35,220 nucleotides of DNA from Psittacicella hinzii (GTDB lineage: Bacteria; Pseudomonadota; Gammaproteobacteria; Enterobacterales; Psittacicellaceae). This document shows, in pieces, positions 7,937 to 17,900 of the stretch. A model generated the notes under the pieces. The model was not told the DNA's origin. It saw only the letters and a list, made by a program, of their open reading frames with translations, and made no database searches. Location of the stretch: contig NZ_NRHC01000104.1 in NCBI RefSeq assembly GCF_003585885.1, positions 1-35,220 on the forward strand, read 5' to 3'. The position numbers were made by a program, and so were the translations under genes. The first letter of the stretch is position 1, and each line of letters begins with the position of its first letter.

Positions 7937-8629
7937 ATGGCTAGACCCCTCTGTGCAGAGAAAAGAGAAGCAATCATTTTATCTGCAATTAATTTGTTTT
8001 ATCAAGACGGCTTTAATGCGCCGACGAGTAAAATAGCTCGTGAAGCAAAAGTTTCAGAAGGGACAATCTTTACTTATTTCAAAAGTAAAGATGACCTTAT
8101 GAGTAATGTATACCTTTATTTAAAAAGCAACTTACTAGAAGTATTACTTAAATACTTTGATGAGCATAACAGCAAAGCTTGCTCGTTAGAAGCAATTAAA
8201 AGCTCTTTTAAAGAGTATATTAATTACGGAATTGCTCACCCAGAAAGATCTATCTTATTAAACCGTTACATTCTTAGCAAACAATTTCCAAAAGAGTTTT
8301 TAGATACGTTCCGTAATGAATGTGGCGCAATTACTAAGTTAGTCGAACTTATTATTCCATATGGACCAATGAAAGATGCTCCATTGGACATGGCTTTAAG
8401 TCTATTTGCAAATATGGGGAATAACGTTATTCATTACTGCGTGATCAATGATGTTACAGATCCTAAGCTAATTGACCAATATGCCGAAATTCAATTCAAT
8501 GCTTATTGGTTATCTCTTTGTGGTAAGACTAAAGAAGAAACTGAAGAATTACTCAAGAAGTTAGCTCAAGAGCAACAAAACGTTGCGCAAGAACAACAAA
8601 ACTCTACTCCACAACAAGCAAGCAACTAG
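7937..8629 (+). CDS. TetR/AcrR-family transcriptional regulator
   Basis: A 230-residue one-domain repressor type. The N-terminal helix-turn-helix is clear: LFYQDGFNAPTSKIA followed by VSEGTIFTYFKSKDDL near residues 20-54. The rest is the all-helical ligand-binding and dimer domain. The last 30 residues are Gln-rich (LAQEQQNVAQEQQNS), an unusual low-complexity tail. I chose the ATG at 7937 because the protein then starts MARPLCAEKREAI, the usual distance before the HTH; a TTG at 7889 adds 16 unrelated residues. The gene is alone on its strand, ended by the bidirectional hairpin at 8743-8788, so its target is not given by an operon partner. The structured leader upstream may control it. Confidence 0.9.
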   Translation: MARPLCAEKREAIILSAINLFYQDGFNAPTSKIAREAKVSEGTIFTYFKSKDDLMSNVYLYLKSNLLEVLLKYFDEHNSKACSLEAIKSSFKEYINYGIAHPERSILLNRYILSKQFPKEFLDTFRNECGAITKLVELIIPYGPMKDAPLDMALSLFANMGNNVIHYCVINDVTDPKLIDQYAEIQFNAYWLSLCGKTKEETEELLKKLAQEQQNVAQEQQNSTPQQASN

Positions 8630-8742
8630 CTATAAAGCATTAGAATAAACTACTGCTAACAGCAACTGTTGCAACAACCACAACTGCTACATGCTCCTGA
8701 AAGCAAATGCAAATAACTGCTTGTTTTAAAAATAAACCAAAT

Positions 8743-8788
8743 AAACCACTAGAGGGTGAGACGATAAAGTCTCACCCTCTAGTGGTTT
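8743..8788. terminator. Bidirectional terminator between tetR and yheS
   Basis: A perfect 20-bp stem (8743-8762 with 8769-8788) and a 6-base loop, with AAA and TTTT ends. It serves the converging tetR and yheS transcripts. Confidence 0.92.
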
Positions 8789-8831
8789 TACGTATGCTGA
8801 GCACTCTAAGCTCTTAGCTATGTTGCATAAC

Positions 8832-10808
8832 TTAGCTATGTTGCGCAATAAAATCAGCAGTAATCTCTTCTATTTCTAGCTCTAACTCCATCCAAGCTTC
8901 TTCAAGCTCATCAAGTTTAGCTTTGTACTGATTATTCTCTAAAGCAAGAGCACTTACCTTAGCGCCGTCTACGGTAATCTCAGGATCAAGGAACTGCTGT
9001 TCAATACGAGCTAACTCCTCTTTTACTTCATCCATTTGTTTTAACAGACGATTTTGCTCTTGGGTTTTGCTAAGAGTTAAACGTTTTAACTCACGCGCTA
9101 GACGTGTATCCGCTAGAACGTCTTTTTCCTCTTTAGGTTGGCTAGTTGTTGGGTTCTCTGCTTGACTAGCTGCAACTTTTTGGGCATGAGCTTCAAGGCG
9201 CTGTTTCTCTTTTTCAGCTTTGTAATTTAATACCCATTTGTAGTAGTCATCAAGATCACCATTGAACTCTTCTACCTTACCATCATTAACGAGGTAGAAC
9301 TCTTCAACTACGGCAGCTAGTAAGAAACGGTCGTGCGAAACGACAATTAACGATCCGGTAAACTCTTGTAAAGCTGTCGCTAGAGCTTGACGCATATCCA
9401 GATCTAAATGGTTAGTTGGCTCATCGAGTAACAGTAAGTTCGGACGCTGATAGACAATTAACGCTAACGCCAAGCGTGATTTCTCACCCCCTGAAAAGTT
9501 TTCAATTTTCTCAAAAACTTTATCACCACTAAAGTTAAATCCACCTAAAAAAGTTCTTGCCTCTTGTGGCAGAATTTGCGGATCCAAACGTGTTAAAAGT
9601 TCAATTGGCGTTGCATTTAAATCTAGTTTATCAACTACATACTGATTAAAGTAGCCAAGTTGCACTAGTTCATTAATCTGAATAGTGCCCACTCCATCAA
9701 GAGGTTGTAACTCTGACGCCAAAGCTTTTATTAAGGTAGACTTACCCGCACCATTTAACCCCAGTAAACCAATACGCATCCCTGGCATAATATTAAAGTT
9801 AACATTCTTTAAGACTGGTTGTCCAGAGATATAACCTATATTAGCTTTACGTAAATTAGCAATTACTGCTGGTAAACGTTTACTTTCCAAGAAGTGAAAG
9901 TCAAATGGGTTTTTAGTAACAACCGGGTCAATACGTTCAAGCTTTTCTAAATACTTGATACGCGATTGTGCTTGACTTGCTTTTCTTGCTTTGTAACGAA
10001 AACGCTCAATAAAACCTTTTACTTTTTCAATATGCTTTTGTTGATTAATGTACTGCTTTTCTTGAATTTCTAGGTTTTTAGCACGCTGACGAACAAAGTC
10101 AGAATAGTTACCAGTGTAAGAACTTATTGTTTGGTTCTCAATATAGAGTACATGATCAGCAAGGTTATCCATAAACTCTTGGTCATGGGAAATAAAAACA
10201 ATAGTTCCTTGGTAACGTTTACTAAGAAAATCTTCTAACCAATAAACTGCATCTATATCCAAGTGGTTCGTCGGCTCATCAAGAAGCAGTAACTCACTAT
10301 GCACTAGTAAAGCACGAGCTAGGTTAAGACGAATACGCCATCCCCCCGACAGTTGGTTCACTGGTTTCCCTTGTTGCTCTTGGTTAAACCCCAACCCCTC
10401 TAAGATAATGGCCGCACGTGTTTTTATTGTCCAAGCGTCGATTTCATCGAGCTTGGCATTAGCCAAAGCAATAACTTCACTGTCGTTAGATGCCATAGCT
10501 TGCGCTAGTTGCGCTTGCCAGTGAGCATACTCATAGTCCCCATTAATCACATATTCAAGTGCAACTTGCTCTGTGTTCGGAACCTCTTGCTCTACCCAAG
10601 CTATACGCACAGGATCTATTTCTAAACTTTGCCCAAACTGTAATTTACGCTCTTGAGCATTGAGTTTAAATGTATTCATTAAAGTCGTTTTGCCTGTACC
10701 ATTAGCACCACACAAAGCTACTTTATTACCTGCATTTACTCTAAAGTTTAACGAGTGGAGAAGCTCTCTACTTCCCACCCAAATATTCATATTAGTCGCG
10801 GTTATCAT
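8832..10808 (-). CDS. yheS: ABC-F family ATPase, YheS type
   Basis: A 658-residue soluble protein with two ABC ATPase domains and no membrane segment. Domain 1 has Walker A GANGTGKTT (34-42), signature LSGGW and Walker B LLLLDEPTNHLD; domain 2 has GLNGAGKST, FSGGEK and a second LLLLDEPTNHLD. The linker between them is charged and helical, and the last 100 residues form a Lys/Glu-rich coiled coil. The protein aligns with E. coli YheS from its first residues, which supports the start at 10808; that start overlaps the end of tyrA by 17 bases, implying coupling. ABC-F proteins bind the ribosomal E site and relieve stalled translation; the exact role of YheS is less settled. The tyrA-yheS pairing is not the enterobacterial order. 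Confidence 0.93.
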   Translation of the reverse strand: MITATNMNIWVGSRELLHSLNFRVNAGNKVALCGANGTGKTTLMNTFKLNAQERKLQFGQSLEIDPVRIAWVEQEVPNTEQVALEYVINGDYEYAHWQAQLAQAMASNDSEVIALANAKLDEIDAWTIKTRAAIILEGLGFNQEQQGKPVNQLSGGWRIRLNLARALLVHSELLLLDEPTNHLDIDAVYWLEDFLSKRYQGTIVFISHDQEFMDNLADHVLYIENQTISSYTGNYSDFVRQRAKNLEIQEKQYINQQKHIEKVKGFIERFRYKARKASQAQSRIKYLEKLERIDPVVTKNPFDFHFLESKRLPAVIANLRKANIGYISGQPVLKNVNFNIMPGMRIGLLGLNGAGKSTLIKALASELQPLDGVGTIQINELVQLGYFNQYVVDKLDLNATPIELLTRLDPQILPQEARTFLGGFNFSGDKVFEKIENFSGGEKSRLALALIVYQRPNLLLLDEPTNHLDLDMRQALATALQEFTGSLIVVSHDRFLLAAVVEEFYLVNDGKVEEFNGDLDDYYKWVLNYKAEKEKQRLEAHAQKVAASQAENPTTSQPKEEKDVLADTRLARELKRLTLSKTQEQNRLLKQMDEVKEELARIEQQFLDPEITVDGAKVSALALENNQYKAKLDELEEAWMELELEIEEITADFIAQHS

Positions 10809-11787
10809 CGATTTCTTTTAATTTAATCGCTTCTTGTAAAATAAGCGAAGATTGATATAAGAAAAGATCAGCTTTATCACCGAAGAACTCTGCGGTTTTA
10901 CCAAAGTTTTCTATAAAGTCAGCTTTGTTATCTTCTTGCAGTTGGGCAATTGCTTGACTAGCAGTTGCAAGGTATTTTTTCATAGCTTCTTTGCTTTCAG
11001 GGTTATCATAGATAATATCTGCATATAACTCTGGATTTTGCGCAAAGAGACGACCGATCATAATTAGCTCTAAACCATAAATCGGTGAAGATAAATCAGT
11101 TAACTCTTGTAAAGTAAAACCTTGCTCTGCGGTAAAACGTCCTTGTAAATAAGTATTAAAGTGACGTACAGCCTGCATGTGCGTCATAATCTTGTCATGC
11201 TTTGCAGCCGTAGTTTCAACAATTCTAGCCCCTAGGATTTTCCATAACTGAATGTATGGTGCAAAGTAAGCAGCGTCTCTTCCAGGACAAGTAATAATTA
11301 ACTGTTTATTTAAACTTGGGGTAGCAATCCCGAACATTGGGTGCAGTCCCATTACCGGACCTTCGTGGTGAGCTAGCATAGCTTCAACAGCAGGTGTTTT
11401 AATTGAAGTTATATCACAAATCCCTGCAGTTGGTTTAATCCACTGACAATAATGAGCAATCAGTTCTGGCGTTTGATGAATTGGTACCGCAAAGATTACT
11501 AAATCAGCATGAGGTAATAATTCTGGCGCTAAGTGAGCATTATCTTGGTCAATAGCAAAAGCTAAACGTGTACTGTGGGTACCAGCAAAGATTTCTAAGA
11601 AAATAGAACCTAAACCACCTTTACCACCAATTACACATACAATTTTGTCTTTAAGCGCATCAAACTCGCTTAATAAACGAAGTTGTGCACTTTCGATAAG
11701 TTTTTCTCTTTCGTCTTCAATACGTCTAATCTTATCTTCAATAAATTCTAATTGCGCTTTTTCTTCTGCGGTTAAAATTTCTTCCAT
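10792..11787 (-). CDS. tyrA: Prephenate dehydrogenase, TyrA type, lacking the full chorismate mutase domain
   Basis: Converts prephenate to 4-hydroxyphenylpyruvate with NAD in tyrosine synthesis. The nucleotide-binding start VCVIGGKGGLGSIF is at about residue 50, followed by FAVPIHQTPE, GLHPMFG and the substrate-site stretch MQAVRHFNTY; the C-terminus ends in DNR like the enterobacterial T-protein. That T-protein has 373 residues with chorismate mutase in the first 90; here only about 45 residues precede the Rossmann fold. They keep a helix resembling the first mutase helix, but the rest of that domain is gone. The ATG follows AGGAAA, so this is not a mis-set start. Chorismate mutase activity must come from elsewhere, for example PheA. 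Confidence 0.92.
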   Translation of the reverse strand: MEEILTAEEKAQLEFIEDKIRRIEDEREKLIESAQLRLLSEFDALKDKIVCVIGGKGGLGSIFLEIFAGTHSTRLAFAIDQDNAHLAPELLPHADLVIFAVPIHQTPELIAHYCQWIKPTAGICDITSIKTPAVEAMLAHHEGPVMGLHPMFGIATPSLNKQLIITCPGRDAAYFAPYIQLWKILGARIVETTAAKHDKIMTHMQAVRHFNTYLQGRFTAEQGFTLQELTDLSSPIYGLELIMIGRLFAQNPELYADIIYDNPESKEAMKKYLATASQAIAQLQEDNKADFIENFGKTAEFFGDKADLFLYQSSLILQEAIKLKEIDDNRD

Positions 11788-11894
11788 ACTAACACTTTCC
11801 TAAGTAAGATTTTTTGCTTACTATTTTAACAAATATAGCCTATTTCCTCAGCAGATAATCGTACTCACAAGTATAAGTAAGCACAAGAACACCA

Positions 11895-11978
11895 CAATAA
11901 CCAAAACTCCGGTAACAATAACCAAAACACTGGTAACTATAACCAAAACACTGGTAACTATAACCAAAACACCCGTAG
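11895..11978. repeat. Four-copy 21-bp tandem repeat
   Basis: Four contiguous 21-bp units (starts 11895, 11916, 11937, 11958) built on ATAACCAAAACACTGGTAA with few changes. Because 21 is a multiple of three, it creates a spurious repetitive ORF on the minus strand. Two helical turns per unit. Confidence 0.9.
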
Positions 11979-12320
11979 CAATGACAAAATCACATACAAC
12001 ACTGCAAACACAGCCAGCACAAAACCACCGAAAAAAAGCACCCGTAGGCAAATTTAGGCAAAATTTAGGCAAAATAAAAAGAGCCACAGTTGCCTGTCGC
12101 TCTATAGAATTTGAGAACTTTAAATTTGAACTAGAAGGAGAGTTCTAGACCGAAACTTAAAATATATGAATGCAAAAATTAAGAATACTTATATTATAAA
12201 AGATAAAAGTAAAAAAGTCAGTAAAAAAAGTAAAAAATTTTGATTTAATTACTTAAGTTATTGATAATAAGGGTATTTATTTGCAATTTCTGCGTTTTTT
12301 ACTTGTAAAAAGAAGCATTC

Positions 12321-12440
12321 AGCTTACTTTTGTAATTTTTAGTAAGAAAGTAAAAGTCTCTTTTGTTAGAAAAGGCAAATACTTTTTTTCGATAAGCTTA
12401 CTTTTGTAACTATTAGCGAGTAAGTAAAAGTCTCTTTTGT
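12321..12440. repeat. Direct repeat pair of 46 bp
   Basis: Copies at 12321-12366 and 12395-12440 agree at 41 of 46 positions. Each can form a CTTACT...AGTAAG hairpin, which is kept although bases between differ, and ends in AAAAGTCTCTTTTGT. Function unknown. Confidence 0.75.
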
Positions 12441-12495
12441 AAGAATCTGCAGGTTGCAAATGCTATTGGCAACTACTATTGGCAACTGCTATTTA

Positions 12496-12516
12496 CGATC
12501 TGCGATCTGCGATCTG
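12496..12516. repeat. Three-copy heptamer CGATCTG
   Basis: Three exact contiguous copies, next to imperfect copies of the word TTGGCAACTRCTA just upstream (12465-12492). Confidence 0.8.
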
Positions 12517-12588
12517 CAACTATCTTAAGCAATGCATCTATCGCAATGCCTCTATCCTCAGCAAATAAATCTTTTTACAAGAAATAGA

Positions 12589-14862
12589 TTACTCGTCTTT
12601 ACTTTGTAAGATATCCGCTAGTCTTGGTTCTCTTACCTTGCTTACCTTGTGATTTAAAGTTGGTAAACTATTTGGTTCTGGAGTAATAAATCCAAACCCA
12701 GGTAGTTTAAAGGTATAAAGATCCACCCAGTTAATATAAATATCACTTAAATATTTAATCGCTTGGTTTGAACGAATAACATCATCTTCTTGGTTACGAT
12801 TAAAGATATAAGTTTTACTTTCAACTGGATCTGTTGGATTTTGACGACGATACAAGAAGTGAATCCCAGTAAGTTCTCGCTCTTTGATGTACTCTTGGAT
12901 TTTACTTTCAAGATCTTCAATTTGCGCTTGCACTTTACGCTCATAGCGGTGCTTACCGCGAATGTTAGCATACTTAGCTAAGCGTTCTGCGTCCTTAGCT
13001 TTAGCTGTAGCCTCTTGTTCTGCTTGGATCACTTTAAGCTCGTCAGTAGCTTCAGTTAAGTCTAAGCTACTATTTCCTTGCTTCTTACTTGCTACTTCCG
13101 TTTGCTCTGCAAGCGTACCTAAAGCTTGTAGCTTATCAGGATCTTGCTGTGAGATTAAGTTCTCTAAGCGTTTGATACAGTTGTTGAGGTTACGCATACG
13201 ATTCTCTGAAGGACGAGTTAAGATCATTGGATCGTATGGTGGTTTTAAGCTCTCTTGTAAACGAGAGATTAAAGTTCTTACTACCGTAACAATTGCGAAC
13301 TCTAGATCTTCAAGTTTAGCAATACCTATCTTGTAACTAATATTTGGTGATAGTTTAAAACTTAAACCTGTTGGTAAGTAGTTAATCTCTTGATGCCACA
13401 GATTAGCATAGTTAGTTACCCCTAGATACAGAGGCGCTAAATGCTCAACATGACGGAACTTACTATGTAAGGCACAAGCTACATAGAATTCATTATTTTG
13501 CGCTTTAACTATATCGCGAATTAAATTCCAGCTTGTTACCTTTGGAAAGTAAACACCTAACTCTTGATCAAACTCCAAACCATGCGCTTGCGCGTAAGCT
13601 AAATTCGCTTGGGCTGTTTCGGCATCCACTGCGGTGTATAGACTACGATCTTGTAAGCTAAAAATTCTCACCGTATAGTGGTTAAAGGCATTAGCGGTTA
13701 ATAAACGCTCATCTAACCCAATACTGTGGTTAAACCAAGCAACAATATCCTGATTGATTTCAATGTTTGAAGCAAAATCAGGATTTTCACTAGCAATAGT
13801 TGCTAATAAGCTTTGCGCTTTTTCATGCTCAGCAATTTGCTCATCAAACTGCTCAAGGTTTTTAAAGACCTGATGAACAACTTCACCTTGTTTGGTACCA
13901 GGTAAGCTTCCTGGATTACCCCAAGTAATAGTTACTGGGCTATTGTTGGCAAAAGAATACTTTATATCCTCTAGATTACCAGAACTAAAGTTATCCAGAA
14001 TTGGCGTACAAAAGTTAAAGCCATAGTTACGACACATGTGACGTAATAATTTCCCAATTCTTTCTAACTCTGGATTTGGTGTAGTTGCGTCTATGCCATA
14101 GTAGTTAAGTAACCAATCTAGATCTAGATTGATGTTTAATACAACATCAGCTTTTACCACTTCAGGTAGATAGTTGAAGTTCGTAAAGATATTACGACGA
14201 CACTCGGTTCCTGAAATTGGCACATAATCACGTGCAGGATCAACTAGTACAGCTTCTAAATCCAGATAGTACTTGTAATTCTCTGCATCCTGAGGTTCTG
14301 AAGTATAAACGTATTTAGGTTTGTGCTCTAGCTGATCTAGATGAAATTGCACAACACGCGCCCATTCAAACCAACCATTTGGGTAAGATGGAATGTTATC
14401 TTCACGTAAGTTATATACTTCAACGTTGCTGTAAGCTTCAGTAGCACGACGTACCCATGAAGTACGTACTTCACGCGTTGGTTGTACTGGTAAAGAAGAA
14501 TCCCAGAATAATCTTTCATCACGTTTTTCATCAGAACAAACAAAAATATACAAGTAGTCACACTCAATACGAGCGCGATCAATCATATACAAGTGTCCCT
14601 GATGCAAAGGGTAGAACTTCCCAAAGATTACCCCAATCTTAGCATTCTCAGGTAATCCTTTTTTGCTTTTAGGGGTAAGCATATTCGTGATAAAAACTTG
14701 GTTTTCCATGTCCAAGGGCTCATAAGAGCGACTGTGGTCATGCACCTGCTGGTAAGCTGCTTCTGCCGACTCTTCGAAAGCTAATTTAAGCTCTTCGAGT
14801 TCTTCATGGCTTAAGTGCTCGGCGTATACAGGATTTATTATTTTCTTTTTTGCTCTCGACAT
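12589..14862 (-). CDS. nadR: NadR-like nicotinamide-nucleotide adenylyltransferase, unusually long
   Basis: Residues 75-225 are a clear NadR-type NMN adenylyltransferase, which makes NAD from NMN and ATP: GKFYPLHQGH at 81-90 with the HxGH nucleotide-binding motif, and ISGTECRRN at 216-224 as the second ATP-binding motif. NadR proteins are about 350-430 residues and carry a ribosylnicotinamide kinase domain with a P-loop after this. Here the protein is 757 residues and I cannot find that P-loop; the nearest segment, WGNPGSLPGTKQGEVV at 314-329, lacks the GK[ST] core. Residues 330-570 match nothing I know, 570-680 are charged coiled coil, and the rest is unassigned. No N-terminal HTH repressor domain is evident. 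It follows recD by 58 bases, with no Shine-Dalgarno and a hairpin between them. The adenylyltransferase call is strong; retained kinase activity is doubtful. Confidence 0.82.
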   Translation of the reverse strand: MSRAKKKIINPVYAEHLSHEELEELKLAFEESAEAAYQQVHDHSRSYEPLDMENQVFITNMLTPKSKKGLPENAKIGVIFGKFYPLHQGHLYMIDRARIECDYLYIFVCSDEKRDERLFWDSSLPVQPTREVRTSWVRRATEAYSNVEVYNLREDNIPSYPNGWFEWARVVQFHLDQLEHKPKYVYTSEPQDAENYKYYLDLEAVLVDPARDYVPISGTECRRNIFTNFNYLPEVVKADVVLNINLDLDWLLNYYGIDATTPNPELERIGKLLRHMCRNYGFNFCTPILDNFSSGNLEDIKYSFANNSPVTITWGNPGSLPGTKQGEVVHQVFKNLEQFDEQIAEHEKAQSLLATIASENPDFASNIEINQDIVAWFNHSIGLDERLLTANAFNHYTVRIFSLQDRSLYTAVDAETAQANLAYAQAHGLEFDQELGVYFPKVTSWNLIRDIVKAQNNEFYVACALHSKFRHVEHLAPLYLGVTNYANLWHQEINYLPTGLSFKLSPNISYKIGIAKLEDLEFAIVTVVRTLISRLQESLKPPYDPMILTRPSENRMRNLNNCIKRLENLISQQDPDKLQALGTLAEQTEVASKKQGNSSLDLTEATDELKVIQAEQEATAKAKDAERLAKYANIRGKHRYERKVQAQIEDLESKIQEYIKERELTGIHFLYRRQNPTDPVESKTYIFNRNQEDDVIRSNQAIKYLSDIYINWVDLYTFKLPGFGFITPEPNSLPTLNHKVSKVREPRLADILQSKDE

Positions 14863-14881
14863 AATAATTTGGAGATTTAGC

Positions 14882-14917
14882 GCTCATAATCTCTAGGATA
14901 AGCTAGAGATTATGAGC
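14882..14917 (-). promoter_or_regulatory. Intercistronic hairpin between recD and nadR
   Basis: Perfect 15-bp arms GCTCATAATCTCTAG (14882-14896) and its complement (14903-14917), loop of 6. It starts 4 bases after the recD stop and ends 20 bases before the nadR ATG. No U-run follows on either strand, so it is more likely a processing, stability or translation-control element than a terminator. Confidence 0.6.
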
Positions 14918-14920
14918 AAA

Positions 14921-17900
14921 TTATAGGTATTGATCCCAAGAATAGAGAATTGAACTCTTTCTTTGATTTTTACTAAAATTATTTTCTAAATAATACTCTC
15001 GAGGAGCAAATATATAGACGTTCTTTTTAGCACGAGTAATTGCGGTGTACAACATACTACGGGAGATAGCAAAATCACTTAGCTTCAGAGGCAGAACTAT
15101 GTAAGTATTGTCAAACTCATCACCTTGAGATTTGTGAATGGTTGTAAAAAACGCTAACTCGTACTTGTTAATAAAAGATAAAGGCTCACGTTTATAGTTG
15201 TTGCTTGTATCTTTTTGGTTAAAGTAAACGTAAGTCTGTCCAGCTTCTTTAACTACTAAACCTAAGTCACCATTAGATAGTTTTAAATCTGCCTGGTTAG
15301 TAGTTACTACAATAGGGTAAAAGGTATCAGCCTCAAAGTAGTTTTCTTTAAACATCAGCTTATTAAGGACGTTTACCCCTAGGTTGTTTTCACGACCTGG
15401 ACAGAGAAAACGAACGTTTTCAATAATGGCAAAGGCTTTTGCGAGGATATCCTGACGGAGATTTTGGCGAAGTTCTTGACTTATATCCTGACGAAGATCT
15501 TGACCTAGAGCCTCTCTATTAATAGCGTCTTGTCCATTAATAAGGTCTTGTCCATTAAGAGCCTCTTGTCCTGAAGTTACACCTTTATCTCTAATATCTC
15601 TTGCTTGATTATAAAGCTTGTCATACTCTCCTGCCAAGTCCAGCAAAGGCGCAAATGCCTTAGAAGCACGATGTAAAATTAAACTCTGACTAAAGTCATT
15701 ATAATTCCCTGCAAGACGAAACTCACCATCTTTAAATACTTGGAAAGCTTTACGGAGTTGATCTGAGATAATTTTACTTTCTTGACTTAAGTTAGCACAA
15801 TCTTCTGCTTGCAGTCCTTGCTCACTTAGTTGACTAAACAACTCACGTACTTTTACCACAACTTCATCACTATTTTCCTTTGCCAGTAACTTTCTAAAAA
15901 AAGAAGCTTTTCCAGCAAGGGATAGTTTTTTGAGTTCTTTATGATCTTTAGCTAGAGCAACAAGAGCTTCAAGCCAAGAGACAAAAATATCTTGGTAAGA
16001 GTAGAAATAACCACCGGTTTTTTCTAGGTCACTTAGTTCTTGTTGTAAAAACTGACTATGAGGTAAGTACCCCTCTTGTCCAGCTTCCGCGCGATTAATG
16101 TACTCGGCATAACTAGCAATAATACTATCTTCTTTATAACGGTGTGACTTAGTTAGTTCGTGCACTAAGTCTGCAAAATTAGAGAGATTATCTTTGCTTA
16201 CCAAGCTAGCTTCTTGGTCTTTAGACCAATAAGTAGCAATTGGACGTTGGTATACTTGAGCAAAAACTTCAGCATTATTTACCTGCGGAGAATAAGCTCG
16301 GAGCTTATCCTTGCTTGGAGCATAAACACTTTGCTCTAGTTGGTAAGAAACACTTTCGAGGACATTTCCCTCACCAATTGATGGTAACTGGTTTTTATCC
16401 CCCAGTAAAATTAACTGGGTTGGTAAATCAAGTGAGTAAAGTAAGGTTACAAAGTTTTGTAAGTTTATCATCCCTACTTCATCGACAATAATTAGATCAG
16501 CTTGTAACTTATGCACGCCTAAGTATTTACCTTCAACATGAATTGGGTTAATTCCTAGAGCAGCATGCAAGGTAGAATCAGTTGCCCCTAAGAGCGAATC
16601 TAGAATTAACTTGAACTTTTTCTGAACAAGATCAAGCTCTAACTTAAGTAAGTTACTTAAATTAGTCAGTAATTGACTAATTAAACGGGTTTCAAAACTA
16701 TCCTTACCTGCAACATAATCTAGCCAATGCTTTCTTAAGCCTTGTGCACGATTACGAATACTATCCCCTAAGTGCGAAGCAGCTTTACCGGTTGGTGCTA
16801 ATAAATACAGAGTTAAAGCTTGATTAGTCTTACGACTAAAGAGCTTTAACGCTAAACTTAAAAAGATCATACGGTAAGCTGTAGTTGTTTTCCCCGTCCC
16901 TGGACCACCAATTAAAAAGCTCAATGCTTGCTCTAAAGCCACTACCGAACTTAAGTCTTGGTTGTTTGGTACTTCCCCCGCTTCTAAAGCACGTTCAAAA
17001 TCCCCCTCTTGTCTCCCAAAACGATTTAAAAAATTTAGTAAGTGAACTAAGAGTTGATCTTTAAGATTATTGCCTTGGTCATCAGGGAAGTTATAAACTA
17101 GTTTAGTTTGACCTTTACGGGTTAGATATTTAACTACCGCTGTTTCTTGGACATAAGGTAAAGAAAGACTGATAAACCCTTGCGGTTGCTGAATAACAAA
17201 GAAGCGTAAATGTTTTGGAGCTTCAGCCTCTAAGCTAAGATCGCTAAGATCATTACCAGACTCTTGTTCTCTTTTACTTGCAGATAGTTTTTCTTCTGCG
17301 TTTGTTGAAAGCTTTTGCTCTTTGCCAGTAGCTAGGTTTTCTTCTGCACTTGCTGAAATCTTTTCTTCAGCACTTGCAGAGATATTTTCTTCAGCACTTG
17401 CTTGTAGTTTTTCTTCTGCACTTGCTTGTTGTTTTTCTTCTGCAAGTTTGTACTTACTCTTAACTAAAGTTAAACGTTCTGCAGCATTAACTACTTGGCA
17501 AAAATATGGCTGACAAGTAAAGAACTTTTGCCAAGCTGAGATATCTTGCCATAGACCTGTTGGTGTTTCTTCTTGCTTAGCTACTTGCTTAGCTACAAGA
17601 TCAGAGGTTTGTTCTTGCTCGCTAATTTCCTGAACACTCAAGTCAACCGGATCACCAACTAAATCATCAACTCCGCCTCCAAGTCTTTCTTGCCCAATTA
17701 AAACTCGCGCTAAAGCCAAATGTAAACGAAGATTACGATAGTAAAACTCCACAAAAGTATCTTGTTGGCTTTTAATAAAGTTTTGCTCTAACAAGCCCTC
17801 GGTTAGGTCAAGGAAAAACTCTTGTGGATTTACTTGCCATAGATGACTTCTAAGAGGTGCTAGTAAAAACTCCTGATCAATTTTGCCATTACTCACTTCG

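Larger units (their letters stand above)
11788..12588. other. Repeat-rich intergenic region between tyrA and nadR
   Basis: About 800 bp without a credible gene. It must hold the tyrA-yheS promoter near 11800 and the 3' end of the recD-nadR transcript. It carries a 21-bp array, a 46-bp direct repeat pair, a 7-bp triplet array, and a small hairpin CTAGAA/TTCTAG near 12132-12148. I see no clear terminator for nadR. Confidence 0.6.

Noticed and set aside
11848..12087. 79-codon hydrophobic frame on the minus strand with VLVIVTS repeats
   Set aside because: The repeated peptide is just the translation of the 21-bp tandem array; no start signal.
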